From Candolleomyces eurysporus (Eukaryota; Basidiomycota; Agaricomycetes; Agaricales; Psathyrellaceae): DNA of 64,000 nt. Of this stretch, positions 12,101-23,051 are shown piece by piece; the first letter of the stretch is position 1, and every line of letters starts with the position of its first letter. The stretch lies in the NCBI GenBank assembly GCA_027579435.1, contig JANBPK010000924.1, positions 98,800 through 162,799 of the forward strand, written 5' to 3'. The notes beneath the pieces are model-generated. The model saw only the letters and a program-made list of their open reading frames with translations, was not told the origin of the DNA and ran no database searches. The position numbers were made by a program, and so were the translations under genes.

Positions 12101-13329
12101 GGAAGGCCACTAGCCGGCGCAAGTAAGTTCGGGTCGCCTCCAGGCCTGTCAAGGGCCTCGAGACACAATCCGATGAGAGGACCACGCTTGTACATGATCC
12201 CGGTGGCGATGTCGACATTCACGAACATTCGACTGATTCCCGGCCGAAGGGACTGGAAGAGCCCTCTCCAGAGCTCAATTCCGCCGCCGATATCTCGCCT
12301 TTCCAGTTGCTCGACAAAGAAGGACCGGGTGTTGAATGGGAAGTTGAGGTTTGGCTCCATCTTCAAAGCTACGTTGCACGCCTACACACGAATTAGAAGC
12401 TAGCGTTGTCTGAAAGCGATAGTGTTCACTAACCGTTATAGCCGTGATAGCTTCTTCATCGTGCGACTGCTGTCCGTTGACAAACCGATCCAGCAACCTG
12501 ATACGGATGGCGAATTAATGAAATAGGCTTTCATGAAACGAATGAACTCACTCTGGGTTGATAGTCGCAACGAGGGTCAGCTTAACCTTGTAGACCTTCG
12601 GTGGGCGGGTGGGATTGGGTCCACCGTTAGCTTGTGGCAAAGGGACATCGAACTAGGTCGGCATGAGATCCGATTCGGTGGATGAAGCAATCGAGACTGA
12701 CCTCTTTGGAATCGCCAAAGTTGAGGGCGCTAGGGCAGAAAATATTCTTTCGTCCATCGTACGCACCGCGGGGGGTGAATACCTGAGGAGCGACCGAATT
12801 CTGCAAAGTCTTGATGATCGCGAGGTTCAACCTCGCAGGCAGGTTATCAGGAGTGACGACTAGTGATCATCAGATCGCTATCCGTGGATAGCGCTAAAGA
12901 GTATAACATACCAACTGATTCGGAATCAGCAACTGGTCAAACGAGTTGGAATACCGATACTCTCAAACTTACCGTCATAGTGGTAAATCGTGGACTCTGG
13001 GAGTGTAGCGGAGAAGGCGTTCACCTGAACGCGGCATACACGTCCAGCCTGACCATACCCTACCGTGCCGTCACGCTTGACGCCGATTGTCTTGACGTGG
13101 GCAGCTTACAGACACAAAGAGTAAAGGGAATAGACATTGATTTACGTGTAGTAAAATAACGCAAAATCAACTACTCACCAGCTTGAACCAACGTTGGACC
13201 AACGGCCGTTCCACCTCTACCAGCACCAGGGGTACCCCTTGGTGAAGCGCCACGAGGGGCTCCACCTCGCGGTCCACCACCTCGCGGCCCACCTTGAGGG
13301 CGGCCTCTAGGCGCTGACTTCGGTGGCAT
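9177..13329 (-). CDS. Argonaute (RNA silencing effector)
   Basis: Twenty-six exons were traced, all phases closing, for about 907 residues. The start is ATG at 13329-13327, followed by a Gly/Arg-Pro-rich head (PRGGGPRGG) typical of fungal Argonautes. Next come the N domain (YGQAGR, VQVNAF), the linker, PAZ ([25 protein letters not shown]-like block) and the L2 motif ending PTMKYSGQS. The PIWI domain follows, with catalytic Asp in MGADVQHP, the glutamate finger in GRVEII, the second Asp in [11 protein letters not shown] and His in [10 protein letters not shown]. The full D-E-D-H set predicts slicer activity. The protein ends RNMYFS and the stop is alone in the last exon. The N at 11519 adds one base in exon 9, and the frame closes without it. 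Very small exons of 3, 14, 16, 18 and 26 nt and one GC-AG intron are noted separately. Orthology to QDE-2/Ago1 class is expected but not tested. Confidence 0.93.
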
Positions 13330-13626
13330 GATCGTTAGATTGGACAATCAGAAAAAAANGAGATCGCTTTTGAGGCAGTTGTCCGTCTGTCTCGAGAGCT
13401 GGGGAAAGCAAGAAAGACCGAGGGGAGGGGCGTTGATATACCCTGTCCGGCCGTTGCCGGGACCTGGGAAATCACCCATTTCAGAAGCTGAGGCGTCCCT
13501 GTGACCCTGCCGTTTTCGGTAGACATCTGATGTGGCGGGATAAAATTAACCCGCAGTTGTCTTCCACTACGCGCAGTCCAATTGAATGGTGATTCTGGGG
13601 TGATTCGGTCCCAAAGAGCGTGTTGT

Positions 13627-14197
13627 TTAACGTAAACTTGACCATACTCGTGGTGCATGTGTTACGATTAAGGTGACCTCAAGCTTTCTAGCTTCCTGCG
13701 CGGTCACATCGGAAAAACCCGCAGTTGTCGCGGTGAGGCAGTAAAACATCAAAGAACCATTGAAGACGAGGTTTATCGGTACTGCGTATCCCTCGAAATA
13801 TGGATATTCCTCAAAGGTGCCCCCGTCCGACCCAACATAGTTCCCTCCACGGGTGCAGGTCCGAGTCTGGTCAAAGATCGGAACAAAACTTGCAGATAAC
13901 AATAACGAGACATCGTATCACCATTGTGGAAGTACAACACACTCTTGATTTCAGTTCGAGATTTGAGATCTTCCGGCGAGACAATGCAAGGGTCCTTACT
14001 CAGGACACCTTTGTCCCATCTAGCCTAATAGTTGCTTGGATATCACCTTCATGGCAGTCGGCAGTGGCTTTGATCAACCAACAGTGGAAAGCGCCGCTCA
14101 GTCTAACGACGGCTGTGTAAACTTCAAAAAATACAATGATCAAAGTTACCCAAACGCGCAGGTCAATGCAATCCGACAGGGCACTTTGAATTGGCAT
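13627..14197 (-). CDS. Small possibly secreted protein, unrecognised
   Basis: Two exons, 14197-14009 and 13866-13627, joined AAG|GT...CAG|AC, give 142 residues. A hydrophobic stretch at residues 14-25 (VWVTLIIVFFEV) could be a signal or anchor segment. The mature part has four cysteines in two pairs (FHCW and ADCHEGD in exon 1; RTCTRGGNYVG and MFYCL in exon 2), a layout common in small secreted fungal proteins. I do not recognise the family. Its start is only about 84 bases from the oppositely oriented frame at 14281, so one of the two may be wrong. Confidence 0.35.
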
Positions 14198-14280
14198 AAA
14201 TAGGGCTCACATCCGACGCCATATCATAACTCCCAAAATTTGACAACCGACACACACTCCGGATTTCCTCCAACATCGCC

Positions 14281-14632
14281 ATGCAGTCTCAGGCCAACGA
14301 GAACTCGAATTGTTCGAGTCACACCTCGGCCTCCACTTTTGGCCGCTCCAGAGACAAATTTGATATGAAATTCGCATTGCTCCCGCCTCCCGCCCCTNAC
14401 CAGAGAGCTCTTCGATCTTCCTGGCGACGTTCCTCGTCCAGAGGCCCCAACGCCCTGCAGAGGTACTTTCGGCGCTGATGCCACTGATGGTCTCAGAGAT
14501 GCTCTAGACTCTGTCAATCCTGTCCGGAATGCCGATACTGCCCGAGGAGAAGCGACCCTGTTGAGCAAGTCGGCTCCTGCTGGGAGCGTCCTCTCAGACT
14601 GGCTAGCCTCTGAGCGAGCTCAAAGGAAGTAG
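14281..14632 (+). CDS. Hypothetical 116-residue protein (frame closes without the N)
   Basis: An ATG at 14281 opens a frame that runs to TAG at 14632 only if the N at 14398, which follows ccgcccct, is removed. The product is polar and low in hydrophobic residues, with a Ser/Asn-rich head, a Pro-rich middle (LLPPPAP) and an acidic-polar tail ending SDWLASERAQRK. No domain is recognised and no intron is needed. The long frame across the N, the same behaviour seen at other Ns here, is the only support. Confidence 0.38.
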
Positions 14633-14929
14633 GGATTTGATAATTCCCGCTACCTTGATTCTAGCTTCCCGACGCGCCCTATGGTCTCGTATTGCTGGCT
14701 TTGGATTTATTTTTGGCATTAGACTGTCTACGCTCAGTGTATTTCTCTAATCAATTACAGTGCACTTTAAGGTTGGCAACTAGTTCTTCCTCGCTCTGCT
14801 GGGTTCAAGCTTCTATAGAACGAACGAAATGTGTATCTCGTGAATGTCCCGTACGAGTTCGCTTGAACATCGCATATCGCAAGGGCATCGAAATTTTACT
14901 TTTGGACCACAGGGCTCCGGGTAAGATGG

Positions 14930-15520
14930 AGTTGGAAAAATCGCTGCAAGCTGATCGAAGCTTTACCTCACGCAGCTCCCCAAATCTCCTCGCAGTCTTT
15001 CCCGATGAGCAACCTGGATCGATCTACAGCTATCTCCGGCTCAGCCTGTATGGTTGGGAGACTTGTGGAGGTTACAAAACTTTGAGCCCTTCGCAAGTGT
15101 TGACCTTGAGCCAACCCCGAGCTGGTGTTCAAAACTACTTTACACCAGTGCATACTGAGAGATTCAAAACTGCAGGCTTGTTCGTGCCTATGAACCCATG
15201 AGACTTGCGCCCTTGTTTCCTATCGATCGGATGGACCTCTTCGCCCTCAGGCGGGCATCGCTCGGACCGTATCTATGGTCTCAATTCCTAGAGCGCTACC
15301 ACGAGGGAGATGTTTAGTCTATCTAGCTCTTGTTAGCTGTAAAAGAGCATCGAAGTGTACACAATCACACCATGCTGTTCTGCTCCAACGTACATGCGGC
15401 TGGGTTCGTCTTCTCCAGTCCTGTTATGGTCGGTCATACGTACACACAATCGATCCGTTCGTGAGTTCTCATGAAGGCTCCAAGCTGAGGTCATTGCGAG
15501 GACGTGTGGCGTGAGTGACT
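14930..15520 (+). pseudogene. F-box gene remnant
   Basis: Pieces align by eye to the F-box gene at 17869-19687. 15010-15110 resembles its start (ACAGCTATCTCCGG-type and GAGACTTG-type matches, then CAAGTG-TTGACC as in RQVLTLSQ). 15225-15300 matches the segment encoding MDLFALKRASLGP. 15345-15400 matches the segment encoding EVYTIAP. Order is kept, but frames change between pieces and large parts are missing. The phrase ctaccacgagggagatg from this remnant recurs at about 15873. It is a decayed, internally deleted copy. Confidence 0.6.
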
Positions 15521-16367
15521 CCATTGCTCCTCCTTTCGTGTATCTTTGGTGCACACTGGTTGTTGCATGTCCCATGACTATAGCTATAAGGTGCAGTCTC
15601 CTTCGACTTTAATTTCGTATCCAAGACTCAACCCGTGGTGCTGAGCACTGCCCAGCTGATCTTTGGAGCTTGAAGGCGTAGGCCCCGAACCGGCGGTGGT
15701 GGTGGAGCGGGTTGTTGACCTTACTGAGCAGAAACCGTGTTTCATTATATTAGTATTCAACTACCTTTGGCAGAATAGCAGTTTCGCGGAATAGCGAAAG
15801 CTCTGTCTGAATCATAAAAACGAGATTTTTGGATCTGAGTACTGTCAGAGCCCGATGAGATCAACTACTAGAGCACTACCACGAGGGAGATGACTGTTGA
15901 ATATATCATTTCTTTTCTTCTTTTACTTTACGATACTATACTATTCCATTCATTCGATGCTCTCGTCGATCGCCTACTATTCTCGTTTCATATCGGACTG
16001 GTTATATCATATTTGGACCCGTCTCGAGAGAGGTTCACAGCACTATCGATTTCAAGCTGAGGGCACTGCCAGTGGGGGTGTAGCGCGATTTACGCCATAG
16101 CTCCCTTCATGTGTCTTTGGCTGCCCAGTCTACATTAACTTTAACTTTAGCTGTAAGGCGCAGTCCACTTTTACTTTAACTTCACACCCAAGACACTGCT
16201 CAACTGATCCTAGGAGCTGACACTGTATAATATTTTAAAGACCCGCCAACGTCGCTGGCAGACCCTATCAATTCACTCCCAGTTTTCTCTGCAGTACACG
16301 CAGCCCCAAACGCTACCTTTCTGGTATTCTCGCGCTCCCACTGAAATCGCATTCAACAGCAGACAGA
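15521..16367. other. Remnant-rich spacer and promoter of DUF6593 copy A
   Basis: No open gene. A short phrase shared with the F-box remnant recurs at about 15870. A motif of the form aagact-caac-ctgatc near 15630 recurs at about 16190, and a variant lies near 22840, consistent with repeated duplication of DUF6593 upstream regions. Confidence 0.4.
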
Positions 16368-17340
16368 ATGAAACTGATTCTGTCGTCGTGTTCTCCATGG
16401 AAATCGGATTACTACGGCTCTCAAACCAGAGAGCTGGTGTACACAGCAACTATCGATTTTAGTTCTCTTGGGCCCACAAAGGTAGCCCTTGATAGAATTA
16501 TGCCTGGTAAGCGGTAACCTTCTCCTCGACTATCGATTTGACTGTGATTGTCTTTTGGACATTCTTCCATTCAGTAACCTACGGCTCGACGCAGCCACAA
16601 GCGGAACGCCAGCTCTCAAGAGTTTCCTCAATCGAATTTCACGCCTCCTCTTCAAACGTGGTTTCCATCGGTGGACAAGAAATTCCCGCCGATGAGCTTT
16701 TACACACAAAGGGAGTACCTCAAAGTCTACCTGGAGGGTAAGCGTTCATTGAAGCCGTCCAATTCGCTAGCGGGCTCTCATTTCCAACCTTTGAGCTTCA
16801 TCCTCACTGCAACTCTGCAGAAAACGCTACATGATTGGACCCGAAGGCACAGAATACAAGTGGGTGTTAGGGCGCACGAAGCTTGAGGTGAGAGCAGCTG
16901 TGTTGTTCATTGCTCTAGTTGCAAAGTATCATAGACCACACCACAATTTCTTTTCGAGCTCAGGATCCACACCAGCTTCTCTCGAAATCTTTCTTCCTAC
17001 CCGTAGCAACCTGTTAAATCAGCCGGGTAGATATGACCAAGCAACAGTCGACTTAATTTTGACCACCTTCATTTATATGGAACGGAAGAGGAGGGATAAG
17101 GAGAGAACGCGGAGGAAAGCTGACGGCGGTGATGGTGATGATGGAGGTGGTGATTTTGGGGATAATATTGGAGGTAGTAGCGATGAAGGCGGTGGTTTTT
17201 GGGTTGGTAGTGGAGGTGATGGTGGAGGTGGTGGTTTTGGGGCGGTAGCGGAGGCGGCGGTGATGGAAGTGGTGGCTGTGGGGGTGGTAGTGGAGGCGGT
17301 GGTGGTGGAGGAGGGGGTTGTTGATCTAACTGGGAAGTAA
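16368..17340 (+). CDS. DUF6593 protein, copy A (altered)
   Basis: Exons are 16368-16506, 16575-16737 and 16821-17340, for about 273 residues. The family blocks occur in order: LSSCSPWKSDYYG, GPTKVALDR, SSIEFHASSSNVVSIGGQE, RYMIGPEGTEYKW, LVAKYHRPH, PASLEIFLP and YDQATVDLILTTFIYMERKR, then a long Gly-rich tail. Compared with copies B and E, the third intron and the YLAD coding stretch have been deleted. The old donor GTGAGA is now read as codons VRA and the frame stays open. Downstream of about 17245 the GGN repeat is read in the wrong frame (AVAEAAVMEVVAV) before stopping. In the neighbouring frame it would remain poly-Gly and end at about 17323, so a one-base slip is likely. Function unknown. 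Confidence 0.72.
17121..17325 (+). repeat. GGN (poly-glycine) repeat tract
   Basis: About 200 bases of degenerate ggt/gga/ggc triplets form the C-terminal tail of DUF6593 copy A. The long Pro-rich frame on the opposite strand is a shadow of it. Confidence 0.85.
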
Positions 17341-17868
17341 CCGTATTCAATTGGGTTGGTATAATACAAACCTACCATGCTGGATCCGCTGCTGTTCTCC
17401 GGGNTCGGTGGGGATATTCTAAGTAACTTCACCTTTTGCAGTGAGCCTGAATGCCAGTTCTCCTGCGTAAGCCCATTGAGATATCTAATAGCAGTATTCA
17501 ACGGAATAGCGAAAGCTCTGTCCGTATCATCGAAAATATTGGATATGAGGACTTTGAGAGCCACATAGATGAAGGCAGGGGGGGNCACGCAGGAAGGGTG
17601 GAGGAGCCTGAGACGGCGCATCTCATGCCCCAGAAAGCTTTGGAACACTTTTTACGAACGGTCGTGTGAGTTGTGCATGTGCCTGACGATACTCAGTGAA
17701 TAAATGAGTAAAGAAATGAGTCTGAATATTAGTCAGAAGCCTTGCTTCGGTCCGGTCCGGAGGATCGCCATTCTTACAAAAGCAATGTTCGGTGTAACGA
17801 AGCAGGGCTTGCCACGAACCGAGAATCTAACCTTTCCCACTCCCGACGGTCGCTCTCTTTCTTCCTTG
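17341..17868. other. Spacer before F-box gene 1
   Basis: Contains two Ns (17404, 17585) and AG-rich sequence. A frame open from 17704 continues into the F-box gene, so the true start of that gene could lie here. Confidence 0.4.
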
Positions 17869-19687
17869 ATGAGCGACCTGAATCTACCCACAGCTATCTC
17901 TGGTTCGGGCTGTATGACCGAGAGACTTGCAGCCGACGTCTGGTTGGAACTCGTAGATCTTCTAGACCCTCGACAAGTGCTAACTTTAAGCCAGGTACGT
18001 TCGCCCTCGTTTTCAAAGCTGCTAGCTTTCGTGCTCGTGCTTACTGAACAATCCAAATATGTAGGTCTGTTCGTGTCTACGCCGCCTCATCGATCACCGC
18101 GAAGTTTGGGTCCAAATCCTTCTCTCGGTGTGTCAGGAGCATGCTTTATTCGTGCCCTCGTTCCCAAGGCATCGGATGGACCTTTTCGCCCTCAAGCGAG
18201 CCTCCCTCGGACCATATCGATGGTCCCGATCACTAGAGCGCTACCACAAGCAACATGGTGACATCGTCAACGAGCGTGGGCCGATCCTGGAGCCCATCTC
18301 GATCACCAAACCCAGCTTGCTCCACACTCGAAAGTATTCGGCAATCCAGTTTCTCGTCCCAGGAGGCCGGTTCCTCATTAACGCACATCATCATGCCCTA
18401 GAACTCTGGGACTTAGGTGCAGTCGGACCCGCCAATACCAAGAAAGATGACTTGGATTCGGATGATGCGGTCCGCCCAATCCTCCTCGCGTCCAGAAGCG
18501 ATATATTGGAACCAGCTCAACCTTCCAATTGGCTTCTAGTATTGCTGGTCCAACAGGAGATGTTGTCGGGGGAGAGTTTGACTGTTGCAGTCGCGATGAA
18601 TAACGCTGTTTCTCAACTGGTGTACGTACAAGCTTCGAGTGTTCTCTTCAGAATAATTAATTACAATCTCGATCTGACGTACTTTTTACAAAAGGAACAT
18701 TGAAGTCTACACAATCGCACCATGCCGCACAACTCCGACGTTCAAGCGAGTAGGATCGATTGCGATCTGTAATGCCAGTGCGGGTTGGAGTCTCATGCGC
18801 ATGTTTAGCTTGGGTATGACCGACAACACTTTCTCTTTTCTGACGGGCAAATACTTCATGATATGGAACTTTCGAAACAACCGGTACACACTCTATCCAG
18901 CTGGAGACGTCTCGGCGGTAAGTACGAAGAACGTCTCATTTATCGATAATATACGCGATAAGCTTGTCAGTGCTAACAGCAAACGGCCGTCATGCAGGTA
19001 TATCTCCTGGGAAACTCTGCGCTCGCCTTGAGTAAAGGAGGAACTGTCACAACTTGGCAAGTGTGCCGCGACCAACTTGACAATGAGCTTTTTCCAAGTC
19101 CCTCATTCCCTCAGCAGTCCAGAGTTCGCACCGTAGACCTGCAGCCTAGTCCAAAGCCATCATCTGTTCGACGGTTGCTAGAAATCGACCGTGGTCCGAG
19201 TCCTAGGTCCTTTGTGTTCCAATCTGAATGGTACCACAACACGCCTGTTCCATTCAGGTTCCAAAACAGGAAGAAGGAGCCAAATGGAGACACCCTCGTC
19301 GAACGGTACCAAGTTGATATTGACGAGTCTGGCATACTTACAATCACTTCGATTGCCACCTTCATTCTCCCTGGTTCCTTCCGCTACGAATACGCCGTTG
19401 GTTGGACGCGAAGTGGAAAAATGGGATTGGAGGGCGATCCCACTCTAATCGCCAGCAGGTCAGGCGATACTGTCCGATGGTTTGTTCATTCGCTTGGAGG
19501 GAGAGGGATGGATGGGTCGGGCAGCGACCCTGTTAACGTTACAACAACAGTCAGACTCGCCCCAATTTGGGAGGACTATAGTAACCCAGCCTTCTGCTCG
19601 ATCTCAGGTCGCTCAGTAATTCCTCATAAAAAATCCACCGGAGAAACCACGAGTGACGTGTGGTACATTCATAATTACCTGTCCTAG
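17869..19687 (+). CDS. F-box protein 1
   Basis: Exons 17869-17994, 18065-18621, 18695-18917 and 18998-19687 give about 531 residues. The F-box is at residues 16-55 (LAADVWLELVDLLDPRQVLTLSQ then VCSCLRRLIDHREVW), followed by LFVPSFPRHRMDLFALKRASLGP. The long C-terminal half has beta-propeller-like strands (VPGGRFLINAH, ALELWDLG, YFMIWNFRNNR, VTTWQV, SGDTVRWFVHS), with no clear WD signature. F-box proteins of this kind are substrate receptors of SCF ubiquitin ligases through Skp1. The target is unknown. An upstream in-frame ATG at 17704 would add 55 residues. I chose 17869 because it puts the F-box near the N-terminus, as in gene 2. The start and the second intron are the least certain points. 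Confidence 0.8.
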
Positions 19688-20016
19688 GAAGGTGGGCCAT
19701 GGACCACCTTCGAGTCAAATCTAAAGCGGCAGGGAGGGCAGGTCGGTCAAGGAGCCTAGTAACGGTACGGTGCGCAGTGTGCGTACTCTTAGGTAGCAAT
19801 TGAATGAATGAATGTCCAGGCAACTGAATCATCGTTCGGTGTGGCTCGTACGTTCGAGTGTGGGTGGAATGGTTGACTCGTGTTCTGGGGTACTTCGGCT
19901 GCAGCTCGAGGCTCCCAAGAGCTTCAACGTCTCCGCACCTACCTCCCCGGAGTACCAACCAACCCTTGAATGCTGCGGCCTCGAGGCAGCGTTTGTGACT
20001 GAAGCTTCAACCGCGT

Positions 20017-20235
20017 GTGACTTATAGTTCGTGGAAACCTGCCCAGACGCAAGAAAAATCGAAGACAGAAGCTTCCAAGACGATTTCGGATCCTGTCTCA
20101 ACCACCGTATTCAAACCAGAGGCTGCCACCAGACAATATGAGCGAGAACAGTTTCCCATCCCCGTAGGCTGGTTCCTGATTACCGCCGAAAAAGATACCC
20201 TCGGACTGTGGAACCAGGCCCCGTCGCGAGAGGCG
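20017..20235 (+). pseudogene. F-box family fragment
   Basis: The frame reads FPIPVGWFLITAEKDTLGLWNQA, which resembles FLVPGGRFLINAHHHALELWDLG of F-box protein 1 and the equivalent segment of genes 2 and 3. Upstream and downstream parts of the gene are absent. It is a short isolated relic. Confidence 0.4.
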
Positions 20236-20490
20236 GATACACGTTCTTTTAATTGTTTAAAATGGCGCGCAGTGTGTGGTCGTACTTTATATTGGAGCGC
20301 ATCGTTAGCGAACGAAGGTGTGTTTTGGGTATTTTTTTTCGTCCAATCTGAATAACAACAAACATGGCTTCTGAGGCAGTAGACTCGACGGCTCTTTCTC
20401 CTTCCTCCCACACGTCCCGCGAAAACTCTCCGCGTCACCAACTACAAACTTGAGCGTAGGAACCAGAATCTACGGAAGCAGCTTACTACC

Positions 20491-22281
20491 TTATCTATCA
20501 AGCAGCAAGTCAACTACATATGTGTTCCCCCACGGCTTATCTGTATACACCATCCGACCTGAGCAGAGACACGGGGTTCCCTGCTTCTTCCACTCCCTTT
20601 CAACTTCAAAGTCCACAATTTCCCAACCATTGTCAATGCCATCCGTATATTTGGTTACGGAAGGGATGACAGGTGAAAGTGCCCACCTTACACCCTGCTT
20701 TCGGGGTGACTCAATCACAGTAAGCATATGGTCCCCCGACAAGACACTGGCCTTTGAGGTGGTGCCAGAAGTCACGGTCATAGCAGGACTTCGGGACACC
20801 GACGTTATCCTAACTTGCGGCGGCGCTGGGTGCTTGACAAACTCTTGCCTTGACGATGACGGGGAATCCAAAGTGAACCTCTGGAGGGGGAACGAACGTC
20901 GGTTCTGAGAGACGGAGCAGTTGTATATGAATAAGTTTGAACGAAGTCGCGCGTCAGAATCCCGACTCTTTTCATCTCGAATCATGATTGAGGCCGCTGA
21001 AATTGAGTTACTGTATCCGAAGGCCTGGCTGAGCTCGAATGGTAGACCGTAGATATCTACGTAGATTGGCTGTACCTCGGGAGAAGCCGATATCATAGTC
21101 TGGAGTTCAAGGTCGGACAGGTAGCGGGTGCTCAGGGAAGGACTCTCTGAGCTAGTAGGGATCTTCCAAGCGACCACACCTTTGTTAGTGTATCCAACAA
21201 CGAGTTCGTCTGTGGAATCAATCTGCAGACGCATTCATAACGGTTGAAATGAGCTCTAGTTCTACATCCGGAAAGTAAAGCGAAGCACGGTGAGCGTCAC
21301 TTGCCTTCAAGAATATAAATTTAAACGTGACCCAAGTTGGAGTCAGCTTAAATGACTGAATGTTGCCCTTGACGAAGTCCCAGATGACGATACAGGTCTG
21401 GGAGCGGTCGCTCGCTGGGTTTCCAGTGAACACTATTCGGCTTTTGGAAGCTCTATCACCTCCAGGCCGGACGACTCTGAAGGTTGGATCCAACTTGATC
21501 TGAGCCACCCGCCGAATGGACGTTTGCTCCGGTAGCGGCCCTACTTCGTACAGCCTGACACTACGAAAAGGGAGAGTCACAGTCAGTGCTTCGCAGCATG
21601 ATAGACGATTCGAATACATTACTGACAGCTTGTTCTGTCCAGCCCCTTGCGGCAGTATAGTAGCGATGAATCGCAGGGTCCTTTCGCCAGGCCAAGGCGT
21701 GATTGGTTTTAGAGCCTTCAAGGAATGTTGATCCAATGCTAAATTGACGACATCGAGCCATTCGGGATTAGGCTTGACACAGTAGAATGGACCTGCAATA
21801 CCCAAGTCCCACAGCGTGATGGAACCAGTGGGGCTTCCGGTGAGCAAATACCGCCCTCCTGGAACCAGCTCCACGATTGGGCTAACGGGTGAGTGTGGGA
21901 ACTTGGTCTCTTTAGGGCGGAGCGTTGGTACAGTCTTGTTCGAGCTCGCCTGAAGCCTCATCCTACGGTTAAATAGGATAGGTCCAAAAGCTGCTTTCTG
22001 AAGATCGATGATCCCCATGGACTCGATCGGATACGAGGGCTCGAAGAGACCGTGGTAGCGGCACATAGATAGCACCGCAGCTTCCCAGATACGTCTATCC
22101 GATATAAGCTGATGAAGTGCTTTGCAGGTCTGATAGCATCGCAGTTGGGAACCAGCAGCGATTCGGAGACAAGGAAAGGACTCACCTGCCCCAGCGCTAA
22201 CAGCTCCTCACCCGTCATTTCTGAGCAGATATGAAACTGGAGTTCTCGTGGTAGGTCCGTCAAATCATCTTGAAAGCCCAT
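20491..22281 (-). CDS. F-box protein 2
   Basis: Minus-strand exons 22281-22186, 22129-21305 and 21222-20491 give 550 residues. The F-box is at residues 8-47 (LTDLPRELQFHICSEMTGEE, LLALGQ, TCKALHQLISDRRIWEAAVL), followed by LFEPSYPIESMGIIDLQKAAFGP and the family's long C-terminal region (VPGGRYLLTGS, ITLWDLG, VRLYEVGPLP, CIVIWDFV, VVGYTNKGVVAWK), ending GRMVYTDKPWGNTYVVDLL. Intron 2 (21304-21223) starts GC, not GT, while gene 3 has GTGAGT at the same place. An optional 57-nt in-frame intron may exist near 21563-21619. It is divergent from DUF6593 copy B, with about 770 bases between starts. It is probably an SCF substrate receptor with unknown target. Confidence 0.82.
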
Positions 22282-23051
22282 GTTGCACGGCCTGGCTTAG
22301 CAGCAAGCTCAGGTTAACAGTGAAAAGGGGACGTGTGCCGCTGAGAAGTGAAAAATGGATCTGCAATCTGTGTGAGCGTGTTTGTCAACGGCTGTCGAAG
22401 TGCACAACTCTAAACATCCCCGGGTCCCGACTGTAATAGCGCCATGGGCGCCAATCCAGCCCTCCCTGATTCTAGTGACTACTACTGCACGTTTGTCCCG
22501 TGGAGCATATTGGCAATAGGTGGCTTTGATCAAACAAGAGTCAAAACAGTCGCTGGAACGACTCACATTCGACGCCATCATATCCCCCCGATAACTGCCA
22601 CGTTCTAGACTTCCTCTAGGTTGACCTTGCAGCCTAAATTCAGAGACAACCCGACTCGCTTTTGGCACAACGCTGATAAAGAGGTTCGTATATACTCGAA
22701 ACCTCAGCAAGCTCCAGGCTGAGGTCACCGTTGTGGGGCTGTTGCGGGAATTGCTTGCACAGCCTCCCCTCCTATCTCTTTGCCCAGCCTCGTGTTCCAT
22801 GGCGAGAAGCGCAATCTGCTGTAACGTTGACTTGGTATTCGAGACTCAGCCCGTAATGGAAGGCACCGCATGCCTGATCATCAGAGTTTACCTTTCCAAC
22901 TATTGATTCGAAGATTTCAGTATATAGTAGGCCTCTCGACTTCACGCCCTGACGCCATTGATTTACCCCCAAGTCTTCACAGCACAGCAGTACGCCCTGC
23001 CCCAGAGGCTATCTTTCCAGCGTTCTCGTGCTCTCACTGAAAAAGGGCAGA
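22282..23051. other. Divergent promoter region, F-box 2 / DUF6593 B
   Basis: No gene of its own. Part of the duplicated unit. It separates the two divergently oriented genes. Confidence 0.5.

Noticed and set aside
16888..16918. 31-base intron at the old donor in DUF6593 copy A
   Set aside because: Too short for this genome and its removal destroys the frame; reading through keeps the LVAKYH block.
17073..17648. 191-codon Pro-rich minus-strand frame
   Set aside because: It is the complement of the GGN tail of DUF6593 copy A and spans two Ns.
21558..21619. 62-base intron GTAATG...CGTAG in F-box gene 2
   Set aside because: Removal shifts the frame although sequence on both sides is conserved in one frame; only a 57-base version starting at GTATTC would work, and read-through is also open.
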